DNA from: Planctomycetaceae bacterium
GTDB lineage: Bacteria > Planctomycetota > Planctomycetia > Planctomycetales > Planctomycetaceae
DNA: 64,000 nucleotides
Direction of reading: 5' to 3'
Assembly (NCBI GenBank): GCA_028284145.1
Contig: JANQSH010000168.1
Coordinates: forward strand, 20,429 to 84,428
The notes below the pieces were generated by a model. That model made no database searches. It saw nothing but the letters and a program-made list of their open reading frames with translations, and was not told where the DNA came from. The translations under genes and the position numbers were made by a program. This document shows positions 17,739 through 27,658 of the stretch, in pieces (positions within the stretch are counted from its first letter, which is position 1; each line of letters opens with the position of its first letter).

Positions 17739-19145
17739 ATGATCTCCCGATTGTCTATCTCTCTTACTGTTGCTTCCATATTGATGATTTGCGGATGTGA
17801 ACCGGCGAAGCAAACGCCCCCCGGCAGCGTGGAAGAAACTGGTCTCAAAACAGAATCGCAAAAGCCAGCTAATATCGTCGAAGCTGAGAATTTATCTGCC
17901 ACGTCCAATGAAAAACCGGTGACGCAATCCGAAAACAGTCCAAAGGAAGAAACTCCTCCAGCAGAGGCGCCAACTCCGGTCGCAGAGATCCAATGGCTGC
18001 TGCCCAAAGAAAAGGTTGCGGAAGGCTGGATCAGTCTCTTCGATGGCGCCACCATGTTTGGTTGGCAACCAACAAACGATATCTCATGGCGGGTGATTGA
18101 TGGCATGATCACGGCTGATGATCCGGATGATTCTCTGAAACCGGGACTACTGACGACGACAGTTCCATTTGCCAACTTTGAATTTCAATGTGATGTCCGA
18201 CTGGAAAAAGGAGGCAACAGCGGCGTCTTCATTCGATCACTGGCAAATCCACAGGACCCAACGGCCGACTGCTACGAATTTAACCTGTGTGATACACACG
18301 AAACGTTTCCCACAGGTAGCATCGTCGGTCATCAAAAGCCGACCACCAAAATCGAAAAAGAAGGAGAGTGGATAGCGATCTGGTTATCCGCAAAAGGCAA
18401 AACGATCGAAGCGAAAATCGATGGCGAGTCGATTCTCAAATTTATGGACGATTCGGAAGAGCTCCGTAAAGCTGGCTACATTGGTCTGCAACAGAATGCC
18501 GGCAAGGTCGAGTTCAAAAATATCGCATTAAAACCGCTCGGATTCGAGCCATTGTTCAATGGCGAAAACTTGAATGGCTGGCAAACTGTCCCCGGTTCGG
18601 TTGGCTCGTTTGATGTTGTAAACGTGGAGAAACAACCGGTGATTCACGCTAAGTCAGGCCTCGGTTTTCTCGAATCTGAATCGACCTGGGGCGATTTCGT
18701 GTTTCAGACAACTGTAAAGACCAATGCCGAGAACCTGAATAGCGGTGTCTTTTTCCGGGCAGAAAAGGGAACCGAACAGGCCAGGTCCAACGGTTATGAG
18801 ATGCAGGTTCACCACGGTTTCGCCGATGGCGACCGCACGAAACCGAACGATTATGGTACTGGCTGGGGATCGGGTGCCATTTTTCGCAGGCAAAAGGCCC
18901 GCATTGTGAACGGGAATGACAACGAGTGGACCGCAATGACGCTGATCGCGTATCAGAATCGATTTGCGACGTGGGTCAACGGGTATCAAGTCGTCGACTT
19001 TCTCGATGAACGCAAGCCGGACCCGAATCCGCGAAAGGGACTCCGCCTGGATGCCGGACATTTCAGCCTGCAGGGACACGATCCCACGACCGATCTTTAC
19101 TTTCGAGAGATCAAAGCCGCACCACTGCCAAAGATTGCGGAATGA
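17739..19145 (+). CDS. Lipoprotein with two 3-keto-disaccharide hydrolase (DUF1080) domains
   Basis: A 468-residue protein. The N terminus is a lipoprotein-type signal (SLTVASILMICGC, Cys about residue 20), followed by a Pro/Glu/Thr-rich linker. Two concanavalin-like DUF1080 domains follow, residues about 95-265 (WISLFDGATMFGW, GGNSGVFIRS) and 268-465 (LFNGENLNGWQ, NLNSGVFFRAEKG, YEMQVHH). This domain is greatly expanded in Planctomycetes. Some members hydrolyse 3-keto-glycosides and others seem only to bind carbohydrate. A surface role in polysaccharide handling is inferred. The two-domain architecture suggests internal duplication. Confidence 0.88.
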   Translation: MISRLSISLTVASILMICGCEPAKQTPPGSVEETGLKTESQKPANIVEAENLSATSNEKPVTQSENSPKEETPPAEAPTPVAEIQWLLPKEKVAEGWISLFDGATMFGWQPTNDISWRVIDGMITADDPDDSLKPGLLTTTVPFANFEFQCDVRLEKGGNSGVFIRSLANPQDPTADCYEFNLCDTHETFPTGSIVGHQKPTTKIEKEGEWIAIWLSAKGKTIEAKIDGESILKFMDDSEELRKAGYIGLQQNAGKVEFKNIALKPLGFEPLFNGENLNGWQTVPGSVGSFDVVNVEKQPVIHAKSGLGFLESESTWGDFVFQTTVKTNAENLNSGVFFRAEKGTEQARSNGYEMQVHHGFADGDRTKPNDYGTGWGSGAIFRRQKARIVNGNDNEWTAMTLIAYQNRFATWVNGYQVVDFLDERKPDPNPRKGLRLDAGHFSLQGHDPTTDLYFREIKAAPLPKIAE

Positions 19146-19161
19146 TTGCTGCAAGTTGACT

Positions 19162-19962
19162 TCATGGAACTGATTGCAGGGCCTCGATCAGCTGTTGCTC
19201 ACAGCCGAGTTTGCAGATGACCGATCGGATCCCCGCATTCTTCAATCGCACCGCATCTTGAACATGGGGCATGTGCATGAGTGCGATGCCCTCCGCCTGA
19301 GGGTATTGCCGTTTTGCTTCGGTGATGCGTTCAGGAAATCGATCGTCATCAACAGGGTCGGTATCCCAGATGATCAACTCGGGTGAAATATCGGACGACG
19401 GGAAGTCGACGACTTCCTGCCCCGCTTCCGACAGCAGATCACACAGCCAGTTCCTGAATTCCCGGTCGGGCGAAACAATGGCGATTCTGTTTCGTGCGTG
19501 TTGGCGGATCATCGTTGCGGTGTGATCGTACGCAAACACTTCATCTCGCGAAGCGGTCAACGGCAGTGGTGGACTTTTTCTGGTGATGACGGCCACTTCG
19601 TGTGCCAGTCGATCAAAACATGTCCGAGCAGCAACACGAACCGAGTGCAACCAGATGTCCCGATTTCTGCCATCAGATTCGCACCAGACGCCGTAACAGC
19701 AAACCCACCGTGACAATGGAAAAGTGGCCAGCGAGTTCCGCACGTCTCGAACGGAAAATTCGTCTGGCCAATTCTGACAGACAATGATCAGATCCGGGTC
19801 GTGGTAGCGCGACCGGTATGGAAGGTCAGGTTGACAGGAAACCTTTTGGTCTTCTGCTGTGGAATTCAGAAATGACCTGACCTGCTGCATTTCGTTGGTG
19901 GAAACATCGCCCACAACGAGAATATCGAATCGAGTTTGTCTTTGGTTCGGCGTGAAGTTCAT
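19162..19962 (-). CDS. Receiver-like protein, probably degenerate response regulator
   Basis: I start at ATG 19962 (MNFTPNQRQTRFDILVVGD), because the longer frame upstream runs into a family A repeat. The 266-residue product seems to contain two receiver-like halves. The second (RIAIVSPDREFRNWLCDLL, PELIIWDTDP, AEGIALMHMP, SVICKLG) keeps an Asp and the C-terminal Lys but lacks the usual paired N-terminal acids. The first half (DILVVGDVSTNEMQQVRSF) is still more diverged. No output domain is visible. It may be a phosphorylation-independent protein-interaction module. Function is unknown. Confidence 0.65.
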   Translation of the reverse strand: MNFTPNQRQTRFDILVVGDVSTNEMQQVRSFLNSTAEDQKVSCQPDLPYRSRYHDPDLIIVCQNWPDEFSVRDVRNSLATFPLSRWVCCYGVWCESDGRNRDIWLHSVRVAARTCFDRLAHEVAVITRKSPPLPLTASRDEVFAYDHTATMIRQHARNRIAIVSPDREFRNWLCDLLSEAGQEVVDFPSSDISPELIIWDTDPVDDDRFPERITEAKRQYPQAEGIALMHMPHVQDAVRLKNAGIRSVICKLGCEQQLIEALQSVP

Positions 19963-19990
19963 CCGCACATTTTCCGGTGAGTCTGGGCCA

Positions 19991-20088
19991 AAGCGTATTA
20001 CGCTTCCGTGTCCGCGAAGAAAGATTTTTCGCCTGTAAATACAGACTCCCACGAGACAGGAACATCACACGAAAAAGTCAACGGCTCC
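19991..20088 (+). repeat. Family A intergenic repeat, copy 5
   Basis: Reads AAGCGTATTACGCTTCCGTG at the left and CACACGAAAAAGTCAACGGC at the right, with CGCCTGTAAATACAG in the middle. Left-end pairing is kept by matched changes (AAGCG/CGCTT). It sits 28 bases upstream of the receiver-like gene. Confidence 0.85.
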
Positions 20089-20206
20089 ATTCGTCGGCAA
20101 AGGCAAAACAGATAACCGGAAATTAGCAGGACGACCGAAAAGTGAACAGGCCGAATCGTTTGGACATCCGTGGTTGTGTGTTGCTCGATATGGATAAAAG
20201 CATGAA

Positions 20207-20722
20207 TCAGGTATCCAGTTTTGCGAATCGGACGCGTAGAAATCGGAGAATGTCGCGCACCGAGAGGACACCCTGTGGTTTGCCGGTGTCATCCACGATT
20301 GGCATGTGGCGATACCCTCCCAGATCCATGGCATGCAAGGCATATGCGATCGAGTCTTGAGAGGTGATTGTTTCGGGTGAGGGTGTCATAAAATCGGAGA
20401 CAGGCCGTTCCAACGCGGCATCGAGATCGGGCGTCACTTTGTTCAGAACATCCCGCTCGGTAAATACACCGACAAGCTGACCATTGCTGACCACAAGTGC
20501 TGAACCGATATGTTTGCTGATCAGATCTTCGATGACCGTGCGCACGGGTGTATCATGCTCGACGATCGCGTCTTCTTTATGCACCAGCACTTCAATCGGA
20601 TGTCGGTTGATGGTTTGTTCGAGATCGCCACCTTGTGGGTCGAATTGCACCATCGATTGGCCGCAGGCATCGCAAGCGTCCACCCCATCGATATTGTCAT
20701 GTCCGCAATCTGGGCAAATCAT
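20207..20722 (-). CDS. Zinc-ribbon protein with paired CBS domains
   Basis: A 171-residue protein. The N terminus is a zinc ribbon (CPDCGHDNIDGVDACDACGQ). Residues about 50-170 are a CBS pair: IGSALVVSNGQLVGVFTERD in the first, GYRHMPIVDDTGKPQGVLSVRD in the second. CBS pairs bind adenine nucleotides or SAM and usually regulate a partner. It is the last gene of the putative 2-oxoacid:ferredoxin oxidoreductase operon, 107 bases after korB. A related CBS protein opens that operon. Regulation of the oxidoreductase by nucleotide charge is inference. Confidence 0.87.
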   Translation of the reverse strand: MICPDCGHDNIDGVDACDACGQSMVQFDPQGGDLEQTINRHPIEVLVHKEDAIVEHDTPVRTVIEDLISKHIGSALVVSNGQLVGVFTERDVLNKVTPDLDAALERPVSDFMTPSPETITSQDSIAYALHAMDLGGYRHMPIVDDTGKPQGVLSVRDILRFLRVRFAKLDT

Positions 20723-20829
20723 TGATGTGATTCCTGTGGCAAACGAGGAATGCGGTCATGCGAGATACCGCAGGAATAGAGATTGGATTTTGACGATCAC
20801 AACATACAGGGAAAACGGACTTTGAACGA

Positions 20830-21852
20830 TTATTCTTTCACCGTCCAGGTGTCGCCACTGTTGAACAGGGCTTCCAGGTCACCTTCACCCTTTTCCTGAA
20901 CAATATCCTGCATTTGTCGCTCAACCAGTTCATCATAAACCGGGCGTTCAACATCGCGGAAAATACCGACCGGCTCGGGGAATTCGGGATATCGCATGCG
21001 GGCCAGCAGGAAGGCCAGACTCGGCTCTGCCGCTTTTGAGTCATGGAACAGCAAGTCATCTTCGCTGATGCCGCTGCCCAATTCGACGATTTCCGGCCGG
21101 CTCATTTCGTTAACACGAATGCCTTTGTCGCGATTTTTGCCAAACACCAGCGGCTTGCCATGTTCCAGGTAGATGATGTTATCTTCCTTTTCCCCCTTCT
21201 TGGATGCGTAAAGAAATGCACCGGAATTGAAAACGTTGCAATCCTGATAGACCTCGACGAAGGATGTTCCCTTATGATGGGCGGCTCGCTCAAGAACCAT
21301 CGTCAGATGTTTAATGTCAACATCGACAGAACGGGCCACGAAGGTCGCTTCGGATCCAATCGCCACACTGAGTGGGCTGGCAGCGTTATCGATGGAGCCG
21401 TAGGGACTGCTTTTCGTTCTCGCACCAACCGGGCTGGTTGGCGAGTATTGGCCTTTGGTCAGTCCGTAAATCTGGTTGTTAAAAAGCACGATGTTGAAAT
21501 CAATGTTGCGGCGGATGGCATGCATGAGGTGGTTGCCACCAATCGACAGCGCATCGCCATCTCCGGTAATCACCCAGACCTGCAGGTCGGGGTTGGCGAG
21601 TTTGACGCCGGTTGCGATGGCAGGTGCCCGACCATGAATGCTGTGGAAGCCGTACGTATTCATGTAATAGGGAAAGCGGCTGGAACAGCCGATGCCCGAG
21701 ACGAATACGAAGTTCTCTTTGGGAATGCCGAGTGTGGGCAACACCTTTTTCATTTGGGCCAGAATCGAATAGTCGCCGCAGCGGGGACACCAGCGAATTT
21801 CCTGATCACTGGCGTAATCTTTGGCCGTCAATACGGGGAGTTCAACGCTCAT
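20830..21852 (-). CDS. korB: 2-oxoacid:ferredoxin oxidoreductase, beta subunit
   Basis: A 340-residue thiamine-pyrophosphate subunit. It has WCPRCGDYSILAQMKKVLP at the N terminus and FVSGIGCSSRFPYYMNTYG. The TPP-binding motif is GDGDALSIGGNHLMHAIRRN, followed by NNQIYGLTKGQYSPTSPVG. These are typical of the two-subunit 2-oxoglutarate/2-oxoacid ferredoxin oxidoreductases. ATG 21852 lies two bases after the alpha-subunit stop, so translation is probably coupled. The complex decarboxylates a 2-oxoacid to acyl-CoA with reduction of ferredoxin; 2-oxoglutarate is the likeliest substrate by family but not proven. Confidence 0.92.
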   Translation of the reverse strand: MSVELPVLTAKDYASDQEIRWCPRCGDYSILAQMKKVLPTLGIPKENFVFVSGIGCSSRFPYYMNTYGFHSIHGRAPAIATGVKLANPDLQVWVITGDGDALSIGGNHLMHAIRRNIDFNIVLFNNQIYGLTKGQYSPTSPVGARTKSSPYGSIDNAASPLSVAIGSEATFVARSVDVDIKHLTMVLERAAHHKGTSFVEVYQDCNVFNSGAFLYASKKGEKEDNIIYLEHGKPLVFGKNRDKGIRVNEMSRPEIVELGSGISEDDLLFHDSKAAEPSLAFLLARMRYPEFPEPVGIFRDVERPVYDELVERQMQDIVQEKGEGDLEALFNSGDTWTVKE

Positions 21853-21854
21853 GG

Positions 21855-23735
21855 TTATGACTCATCCAGAACCGAATTAATTTTGTCCGTCAATTCGCTG
21901 ACGAGGAATGGTTTACCCTTGATTTTATTCAAGCCGATGGCATCCACGAGATACTTTGCGCGAATCAGCAGGCGGAGTTGCCCGTTGTTCAATTCGGGAA
22001 TCAGCACGCGGTCGTAACTACGGATGATTTTTTCGAGGTTGCGGGGGAAGGGATTCAAATAGCGGAGATGAGCATGTGCCACCGACTGCCCCGCTTTGAT
22101 GGCTCGTTGCACAGCCGTACGGACCGAGCCGTAAGTCCCCCCCCAGCTAAGCACCAGCAAGTCTCCCTTTTCGGGGCCTTCCACTGTTTGTTCGGGCAGA
22201 AAGTCGGCAATGCCATCGACCTTGGTCTGACGACGATGCGTCATATGCTCGTGATTCTCGGGAGAGTAATCGACATTGCCTGTGACATCGGCCTTTTCGA
22301 GACCGCCAATACGATGCTCCAACCCAGCGGTACCGGGAATTGCCCACGGCCGCACCAATTGTTCATCCCGTTTGTAGGGCAGGAACTGGTTATCACCATT
22401 TAGACTTTGGGGATGCTCGTACTTGATTGGCTTGAGGTCAGAAACTTCAGGAATCCGCCACGGTTCCGCTCCGTTGGCAATGTAACCATCGGAAAGCAGA
22501 ATCACTGGTGTCATGAATTCGACCGCTGTCTTCATCGCTTCCTGTGCGATGTGGAAGCAATCGCCCGGAGTGGCCGCCGCAAAGATCGGCAGCGGAGATT
22601 CGCCATTGCGACCAAACATGGCGAGCAGCAGATCGGACTGTTCCGTTTTGGTTGGTAATCCGGTACTCGGCCCGCCGCGCTGTACGTCGATGATGACCAC
22701 TGGCAATTCGGTGATCATTGCCAGGCCCATCGCTTCACCTTTGAGGCAGATACCAGGACCGGAACTTGCCGTGACAGCCAGATCTCCAGAAAAGGCACCG
22801 CCAACAGCCGCGGCCATCGCAGCGATTTCATCTTCCGCCTGAAACGTCTTTACACCGAAGTTTTTGAGTTTGGCCAATTCGTGCAGAATGTCGCTGGCCG
22901 GGGTGATCGGATATCCCGCAAACAGCAGTTCCTTGTTACACAACTGCGCAGCCGTCGCCAAACCAATGGCAATCGCCTCGTTGCCGGTGATCTTGCGATA
23001 GTTCCCCGGTTCGAGCTGGGCCTTGCCAACCTCATAATGGACGGCGAATGATTCGGTCGAATCGCCAAAACTGCGCCCACCTTTCAGGGACCGCAGGTTG
23101 GCCTCGGCAATGGCAGGATTCCTGGCGAACTTGGCCTTCACCCAATTCTCGGTTGGTGTCGCATCGCGATCGTATAACCAATAGACCAGCCCCAGCGCAA
23201 AGAAGTTCTTGCAGCGATCGGCTTCTTTCAAAGATAACCCCAAACCATCCACCGAATCACGTGTCAGGCGCGTCATCGGAACTTTGTGCAACTGATAACC
23301 AGCGAGCGCGTTTTCATCTTCGAGGGGGTTGGTGTCGTAACCGGCCTTACCAAGGTTTCCCTTATCGAACGCATCTTCGTTGACAATCAGAATCCCACCT
23401 CGTTTGAGATCACCAAGGTTGGTCTTCAGCGCTGCCGGATTCATGGCAACGAGCGTGTCGACTTCATCTCCGGGAGTGTAGATATCGTTGCTGGAAAAGC
23501 TGAGCTGGAAACCGCTGACTCCGCTGAGCGAACCGGCGGGAGCCCGAATTTCGGCCGGGAAGTCGGGGAGCGTGCTGACGTCGTTGCCAAAGGCTGCAGA
23601 CACATTCGTGAATTGCGTTCCCGCCAGCTGCATGCCATCGCCGCTGTCACCACAGAACCGGATGACGACGGTTTCCAGTTCTTCTTTTCGCTTGCCTTGT
23701 GTGTTCTCCGAAGCGGCAACATCGGTAGATGCCAT
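21855..23735 (-). CDS. korA: 2-oxoacid:ferredoxin oxidoreductase, fused gamma-alpha subunit
   Basis: I start at ATG 23735 ([14 protein letters not shown]), which has AAGGAG ten bases upstream; 626 residues. The gamma domain at residues about 20-200 begins [20 protein letters not shown] and contains [10 protein letters not shown]. The alpha domain from about 240 has [41 protein letters not shown] sequence (YPITPASD) and then [34 protein letters not shown] and [19 protein letters not shown]-terminal transketolase-like part holds [15 protein letters not shown] and [12 protein letters not shown]. It binds the beta subunit encoded immediately downstream. A CBS-pair gene ends about 160 bases upstream. 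Confidence 0.92.
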   Translation of the reverse strand: MASTDVAASENTQGKRKEELETVVIRFCGDSGDGMQLAGTQFTNVSAAFGNDVSTLPDFPAEIRAPAGSLSGVSGFQLSFSSNDIYTPGDEVDTLVAMNPAALKTNLGDLKRGGILIVNEDAFDKGNLGKAGYDTNPLEDENALAGYQLHKVPMTRLTRDSVDGLGLSLKEADRCKNFFALGLVYWLYDRDATPTENWVKAKFARNPAIAEANLRSLKGGRSFGDSTESFAVHYEVGKAQLEPGNYRKITGNEAIAIGLATAAQLCNKELLFAGYPITPASDILHELAKLKNFGVKTFQAEDEIAAMAAAVGGAFSGDLAVTASSGPGICLKGEAMGLAMITELPVVIIDVQRGGPSTGLPTKTEQSDLLLAMFGRNGESPLPIFAAATPGDCFHIAQEAMKTAVEFMTPVILLSDGYIANGAEPWRIPEVSDLKPIKYEHPQSLNGDNQFLPYKRDEQLVRPWAIPGTAGLEHRIGGLEKADVTGNVDYSPENHEHMTHRRQTKVDGIADFLPEQTVEGPEKGDLLVLSWGGTYGSVRTAVQRAIKAGQSVAHAHLRYLNPFPRNLEKIIRSYDRVLIPELNNGQLRLLIRAKYLVDAIGLNKIKGKPFLVSELTDKINSVLDES

Positions 23736-23896
23736 CAGTCGTCGACTCCTTGCAGAAATCATGTCCACCCTCATTGCGAGCGTGGGCGTTGTTTTGTTGT
23801 CCGGTCGGCAGACGCGATTCCCAACACGAATCGGTCAGCTCTTTTTTGAAAAAGTTATCAATCTCGGTTCGCGAGCGAATGAATGAACCTCGGTCT

Positions 23897-24361
23897 TCAT
23901 GCCCCTTCACGATGTTTGGCGATCAACTGGGTATGTGATGCCTGGTTATAGATCGCTTCGGGAAAATGCTGTACGAGAAAATGGACGATAGTTTTGACAT
24001 CGACAAACCCAATCGGTGATCCGTCCGGATTCACAACTGGCAATCGCCGGTAACCACCTTCATCCATCAGTCGGACGACGTCCGACAAATGATCTGTCGA
24101 TTGAACGGTTTCAGGATTCGCTGTCATCACTTCCGAGATCACGATCTCCATGTTGCCGTTATTGGCAATATGACGCAGCAGGTCCCTCTCCGTAAAAATC
24201 CCGACGAGCTTTTCCTCCTCACAAATCAGAGCGCTGCCGTGGCTGCGCGTCCGCATGACATCTGCGGCATCGGCAACGGTGTTCCCGGGCAGCAATTTCG
24301 CACGTGCCTTATAGGTCAGTTCGCCGACCTCGGTGGACGTGAGAATGTTCTGTAGCTCCAT
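23897..24361 (-). CDS. CBS-pair protein at the head of the kor operon
   Basis: I start at ATG 24361 (MELQNILTSTEVGEL); the longer frame upstream looks noncoding. The 154-residue product is almost entirely a CBS pair: HGSALICEEEKLVGIFTERD in the first, GYRRLPVVNPDGSPIGFVDVK in the second. It is similar in layout and sequence to the CBS part of the zinc-ribbon protein at the other end of the operon. It probably senses a nucleotide and regulates the oxidoreductase or its expression (inference). Confidence 0.85.
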   Translation of the reverse strand: MELQNILTSTEVGELTYKARAKLLPGNTVADAADVMRTRSHGSALICEEEKLVGIFTERDLLRHIANNGNMEIVISEVMTANPETVQSTDHLSDVVRLMDEGGYRRLPVVNPDGSPIGFVDVKTIVHFLVQHFPEAIYNQASHTQLIAKHREGA

Positions 24362-24894
24362 CGTGTTTACTCTTACTTCAATCGGCTTGCCAACGCTCGT
24401 TGTTTCCAACCTGTTCCAAATGGCAGGAAACGACTTCATGCGATTTGGCCGATGACATTATTCCCCAACTCGAAAAACGTGCTTAACGCCATCTCCGAAA
24501 ACGTTCTATCTCTTGTGAAAAACACTGGTTGGAGTCACTCATCTTCCGATCTGAAGACTCCGATCCAGTCTTATGCTATTCTTGCAGCAACGCACAATAT
24601 TGAAAAGGCTCAGACTTTCAAATACAGGCGGTTTGGGCTGAAATCCCCATTTTTTACATAAGGATGTTCGCTGCAGCTTGCAAATCAATTTCGCCTTGCC
24701 TTGCGACACCAAAGAACATTGCAGGAGGTGTGGTCGCTCCAGTGGCTGCATCATGCTTGTGACAAGGCAAGAAGCGTCGCATCCTGAATTGGTTCATCTT
24801 GCTGGCGACCCTGGTTTTCCGATAAATTGCAGGCGATTCGCAGGTGGTGTGATCGAAGAGAATTGGCGAAGGCCAAAACTTCTCTGCTTCGAAG
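24362..24894. other. Intergenic region between divergent kor operon and pseudokinase gene
   Basis: About 530 bases. It should contain the kor operon promoter and the promoter of the plus-strand gene. The AT-rich segment near 24560-24660 is a candidate, but I see no convincing boxes. No family A, B or C repeat is present. Confidence 0.45.
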
Positions 24895-27429
24895 GTGGAA
24901 TCGGACAGACGCCCCTTTATTCTCACCTCGCAATACTGGCAAGGATGCTTGAATTCGGTGGTCTCTTTACCAACCCCAAATCTCGTTCGCACGCTGCACG
25001 AATTGCAGATTTGCACGCCGACGGAATTGCGCCGCTGTCGGTCTCACGTGAAACGACTGGCGCGTGAGTTGCCCGATTTTGACTCCGTCTGGATCGATGT
25101 CCTCGTTCAACAAGGGGCATTGACCGGATTTCAAGCGCGTTGTCTGGAAGAAAACGGGGGCAGTGATCTGAGCGTCGGGCAATGGGTGCTGGAAAATCGG
25201 CTCGATAGCGCGACCTGGGGGAGTCGACCACCACAGACAGCATACTGTCAGGCAGCGACATTTCTGGCCAGGCATCGATCAACGGGTTCGCGTGGCGTGC
25301 TGAAGATCATTTCCGTTCCGCCACAACGCAAACGCGAATCCGAGGCTGCGCTTGCTTTTCTCGCTGGCGTGGGCAAATCAACCAGATTCCCCCAAATGGC
25401 CGTACCGCGCAATTGCTTTGCAGATGGCGAATTTCTGGTCACGGCCAGCCCATTCATCGAAGGTCCACATCTGGGTGAACTTTTGATCCGACGGGGACGA
25501 TTCCCCGCAGAGATTGTTTCCAACATCGCAATTCAACTCCTGGCGGGGCTGACGGTGCTGCATGAAGCCGGGTTGATTCACGGTGATCTCCGTCGCGAGA
25601 CCGTTCGTTTGACGCAGAATGGATTGGTCGTCGCTGTCGATGTGGGGATTTCGCCTGCCATCAGCCCCGAAATGATCGTCCGACCTGACGATCCCCCGGA
25701 GATATTCGACGGCATCGCACCAGAGCGGATTGCTTCCGGACATGCGGATACATCAGCTTCCGACCTGTTTGCCGCCGGCGCTCTGCTGTGGCAATTGTTG
25801 ACAGCTCGCCCCCCATTTCCAACCGGCGATGCACTGGCAAAACTGGCCGCACATCAGACGGAGGAATTTCAACTGGTTGAACACTGGGCACCGGAAACAC
25901 CAGCGCGACTTGCGGAATTCATTCGCCACCTCACCCGCCCTAATCCGACCGATCGTCCTGCAACTGCTCGCGAAGCGTTGTCGATGCTTGTGGGTCGGTC
26001 TCGCTCAGCATCCGATTCTCTTCGGCAAGGGGGGGCAAGTCTTGTCACTCCTACGCAGCGCTCTTTGAAGCATTTTGGGCAATCCTTTCAGACGAACAGG
26101 TTAAGGATGCCTGAACCACCTTCGTCGGGGAAAGCGTGGCGATGGTCGTTAACCACGGTCGCCATTTTCGCGTTGTCCGGAATAGCCTTCTGGATGTCTG
26201 ACCAGGGACTCCGTTCAACCCTGTTGAGCATCGGCGGGAGCAGGGGTGGTTCTGAAAACGTCACCAATTTGCCTTCCAGTCAAAACCACGGAACAAATAA
26301 CGGGAAATTTTCAGAACAATCTGGCCCAGTCCTGCCCGAATCGTCACTTCTCCCGCTCCCGGCTCCCGACATTGACGGATTGATCCTATTGACGACCGAC
26401 GGCCCGTATTCGGTAGCCGAATTGAATGTCGCCGATTCGCTGGAAATTCGGGGGTTGCCCGGAAAACGTCCGGTCGTCGAAGTGCATGCTGAGCCGTTGC
26501 GAATTTACGGGGAAAAAGTATCGATAAGAAACGTTCACTTCCGACAGGTCTCTCCGGTTTCGCGGCACCCTGAATATCGTGAGCGAATGCAATCCGTTTC
26601 CACACTGCTTCAACAACAGCCCGTTCCCATGTTGGCGGTGCGGGCCGATATATTTACTGCAACCGAATGCAGCTTTGTGGATGTCGCACGATCGTCGAGT
26701 GATGCTGTCCTGTTGCGTTCACAAGGGCTCCAATGGACGCCTCTGGATGAGCAGAATCCCACGGCAGGAATCATCAAACTTGAGAACTCCCTGTTTCTGT
26801 GTGATACGGCCATCGATGGGACGTCGGCGCTACGGCGAGTTGAATGTCGCAATTGTCTGTTTCTCGGGACCGGTGTTGCCGAAACCGTTGTGCATCTCAC
26901 AACCAGCAACCAGGGCCGAGCCATGACCCGGTTATCTTTGTTGAATTCGACGTTGCGCGATTTGCCCGGACTGATCCGTTTGCAGAATGGTGCGGAAAGC
27001 TCACAACCTCAGAAAATACAGGTCGATCACGCCGATTCCGTCTTACGATTGACCGGTCGTGATGCTGCCATTGTTCACTTCTGTACGACCAGTTTGAAAC
27101 GGAGCGAAGTCGAGGTGGTGCAAATCGTGGGAGAGGGAACGCTGTTGCAGGCCAATGTTCCGGTCGGACGCTGGATTCCACCAGATGATCGACCGGTGAA
27201 GACGTTGCAGGCAGACGCCATCGCCGTGGAAGGGCTGGCAACTCCCAATTTCCGGTTCAAGGGTGGAAAGTCGTTGCGACCCGCTGATTCAGAACTGTTG
27301 ACATTTGAAGGCCCGAGACGAGGTGACCAGTTGCCGGGCATTCAAGGCTCTGCAATCCCGTCTGCCATTCCAAACGCTGAAGATAAATTCGAGAAATCCG
27401 TATCACCCTATGTGGACAGTCAAAACTGA
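24895..27429 (+). CDS. Pseudokinase with membrane segment and large C-terminal region
   Basis: The frame gives up to 844 residues from GTG 24895. GTG 24958, with AAGGA about 12 bases upstream, is an equally good or better start. Residues about 50-115 resemble the N-terminal module found on other planctomycete kinases (VLVQQGALTGFQARCLEEN). A kinase-like fold follows (residues about 115-365). The catalytic loop is HGDLRRETVRL, without the metal-binding Asn, and DFG is replaced by VDVGIS, so phosphotransfer is unlikely. A membrane segment (SLTTVAIFALSGIAFWMS) comes at about 415-435. The C-terminal 400 residues contain repetitive beta-rich text (EIRGLPGKRPVVEVHAEPLR) suggestive of a beta-helix. 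The last codons (VDSQN, stop) come from family B copy 1. Confidence 0.78.
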   Translation: MESDRRPFILTSQYWQGCLNSVVSLPTPNLVRTLHELQICTPTELRRCRSHVKRLARELPDFDSVWIDVLVQQGALTGFQARCLEENGGSDLSVGQWVLENRLDSATWGSRPPQTAYCQAATFLARHRSTGSRGVLKIISVPPQRKRESEAALAFLAGVGKSTRFPQMAVPRNCFADGEFLVTASPFIEGPHLGELLIRRGRFPAEIVSNIAIQLLAGLTVLHEAGLIHGDLRRETVRLTQNGLVVAVDVGISPAISPEMIVRPDDPPEIFDGIAPERIASGHADTSASDLFAAGALLWQLLTARPPFPTGDALAKLAAHQTEEFQLVEHWAPETPARLAEFIRHLTRPNPTDRPATAREALSMLVGRSRSASDSLRQGGASLVTPTQRSLKHFGQSFQTNRLRMPEPPSSGKAWRWSLTTVAIFALSGIAFWMSDQGLRSTLLSIGGSRGGSENVTNLPSSQNHGTNNGKFSEQSGPVLPESSLLPLPAPDIDGLILLTTDGPYSVAELNVADSLEIRGLPGKRPVVEVHAEPLRIYGEKVSIRNVHFRQVSPVSRHPEYRERMQSVSTLLQQQPVPMLAVRADIFTATECSFVDVARSSSDAVLLRSQGLQWTPLDEQNPTAGIIKLENSLFLCDTAIDGTSALRRVECRNCLFLGTGVAETVVHLTTSNQGRAMTRLSLLNSTLRDLPGLIRLQNGAESSQPQKIQVDHADSVLRLTGRDAAIVHFCTTSLKRSEVEVVQIVGEGTLLQANVPVGRWIPPDDRPVKTLQADAIAVEGLATPNFRFKGGKSLRPADSELLTFEGPRRGDQLPGIQGSAIPSAIPNAEDKFEKSVSPYVDSQN

Positions 27430-27491
27430 AAACTGGGTTTGATGAAGCTGCAGGCAGCGACAACGGAGCGGGTTATGTTAATCCACCCTCC
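27412..27491 (+). repeat. Family B intergenic repeat, copy 1 (3' truncated)
   Basis: Starts GTGGACAGTCAAAACTGAAA and runs through GAGCGGGTTATGTTAATCCA, then ends in unrelated sequence. Family B consensus by eye: GTGGACCGTCAAGACTGAAA, GGGTTGATGAAGTTGCAAGG, AGCGACAACGGAGCGGGTTA, TGTCAATCCGCCCCCC, AACAAAGCCTTGACAAGG. Here the repeat overlaps the 3' end of the pseudokinase gene and supplies its TGA. Confidence 0.85.
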
Positions 27492-27658
27492 ACATTGGAT
27501 TTCACACCGCGTGGGAATGACGACAAATGGTACGGGAACGGCGTAAGCCGTCCGGTGTTTTCCTCATGTTCACCAGACTGGAAGACTCGCGCACTGCCAC
27601 TATGACGCAGAGATACCCGCTCCCGCGAATGACGGCTCTCCGTTGTTACTGATAATCT

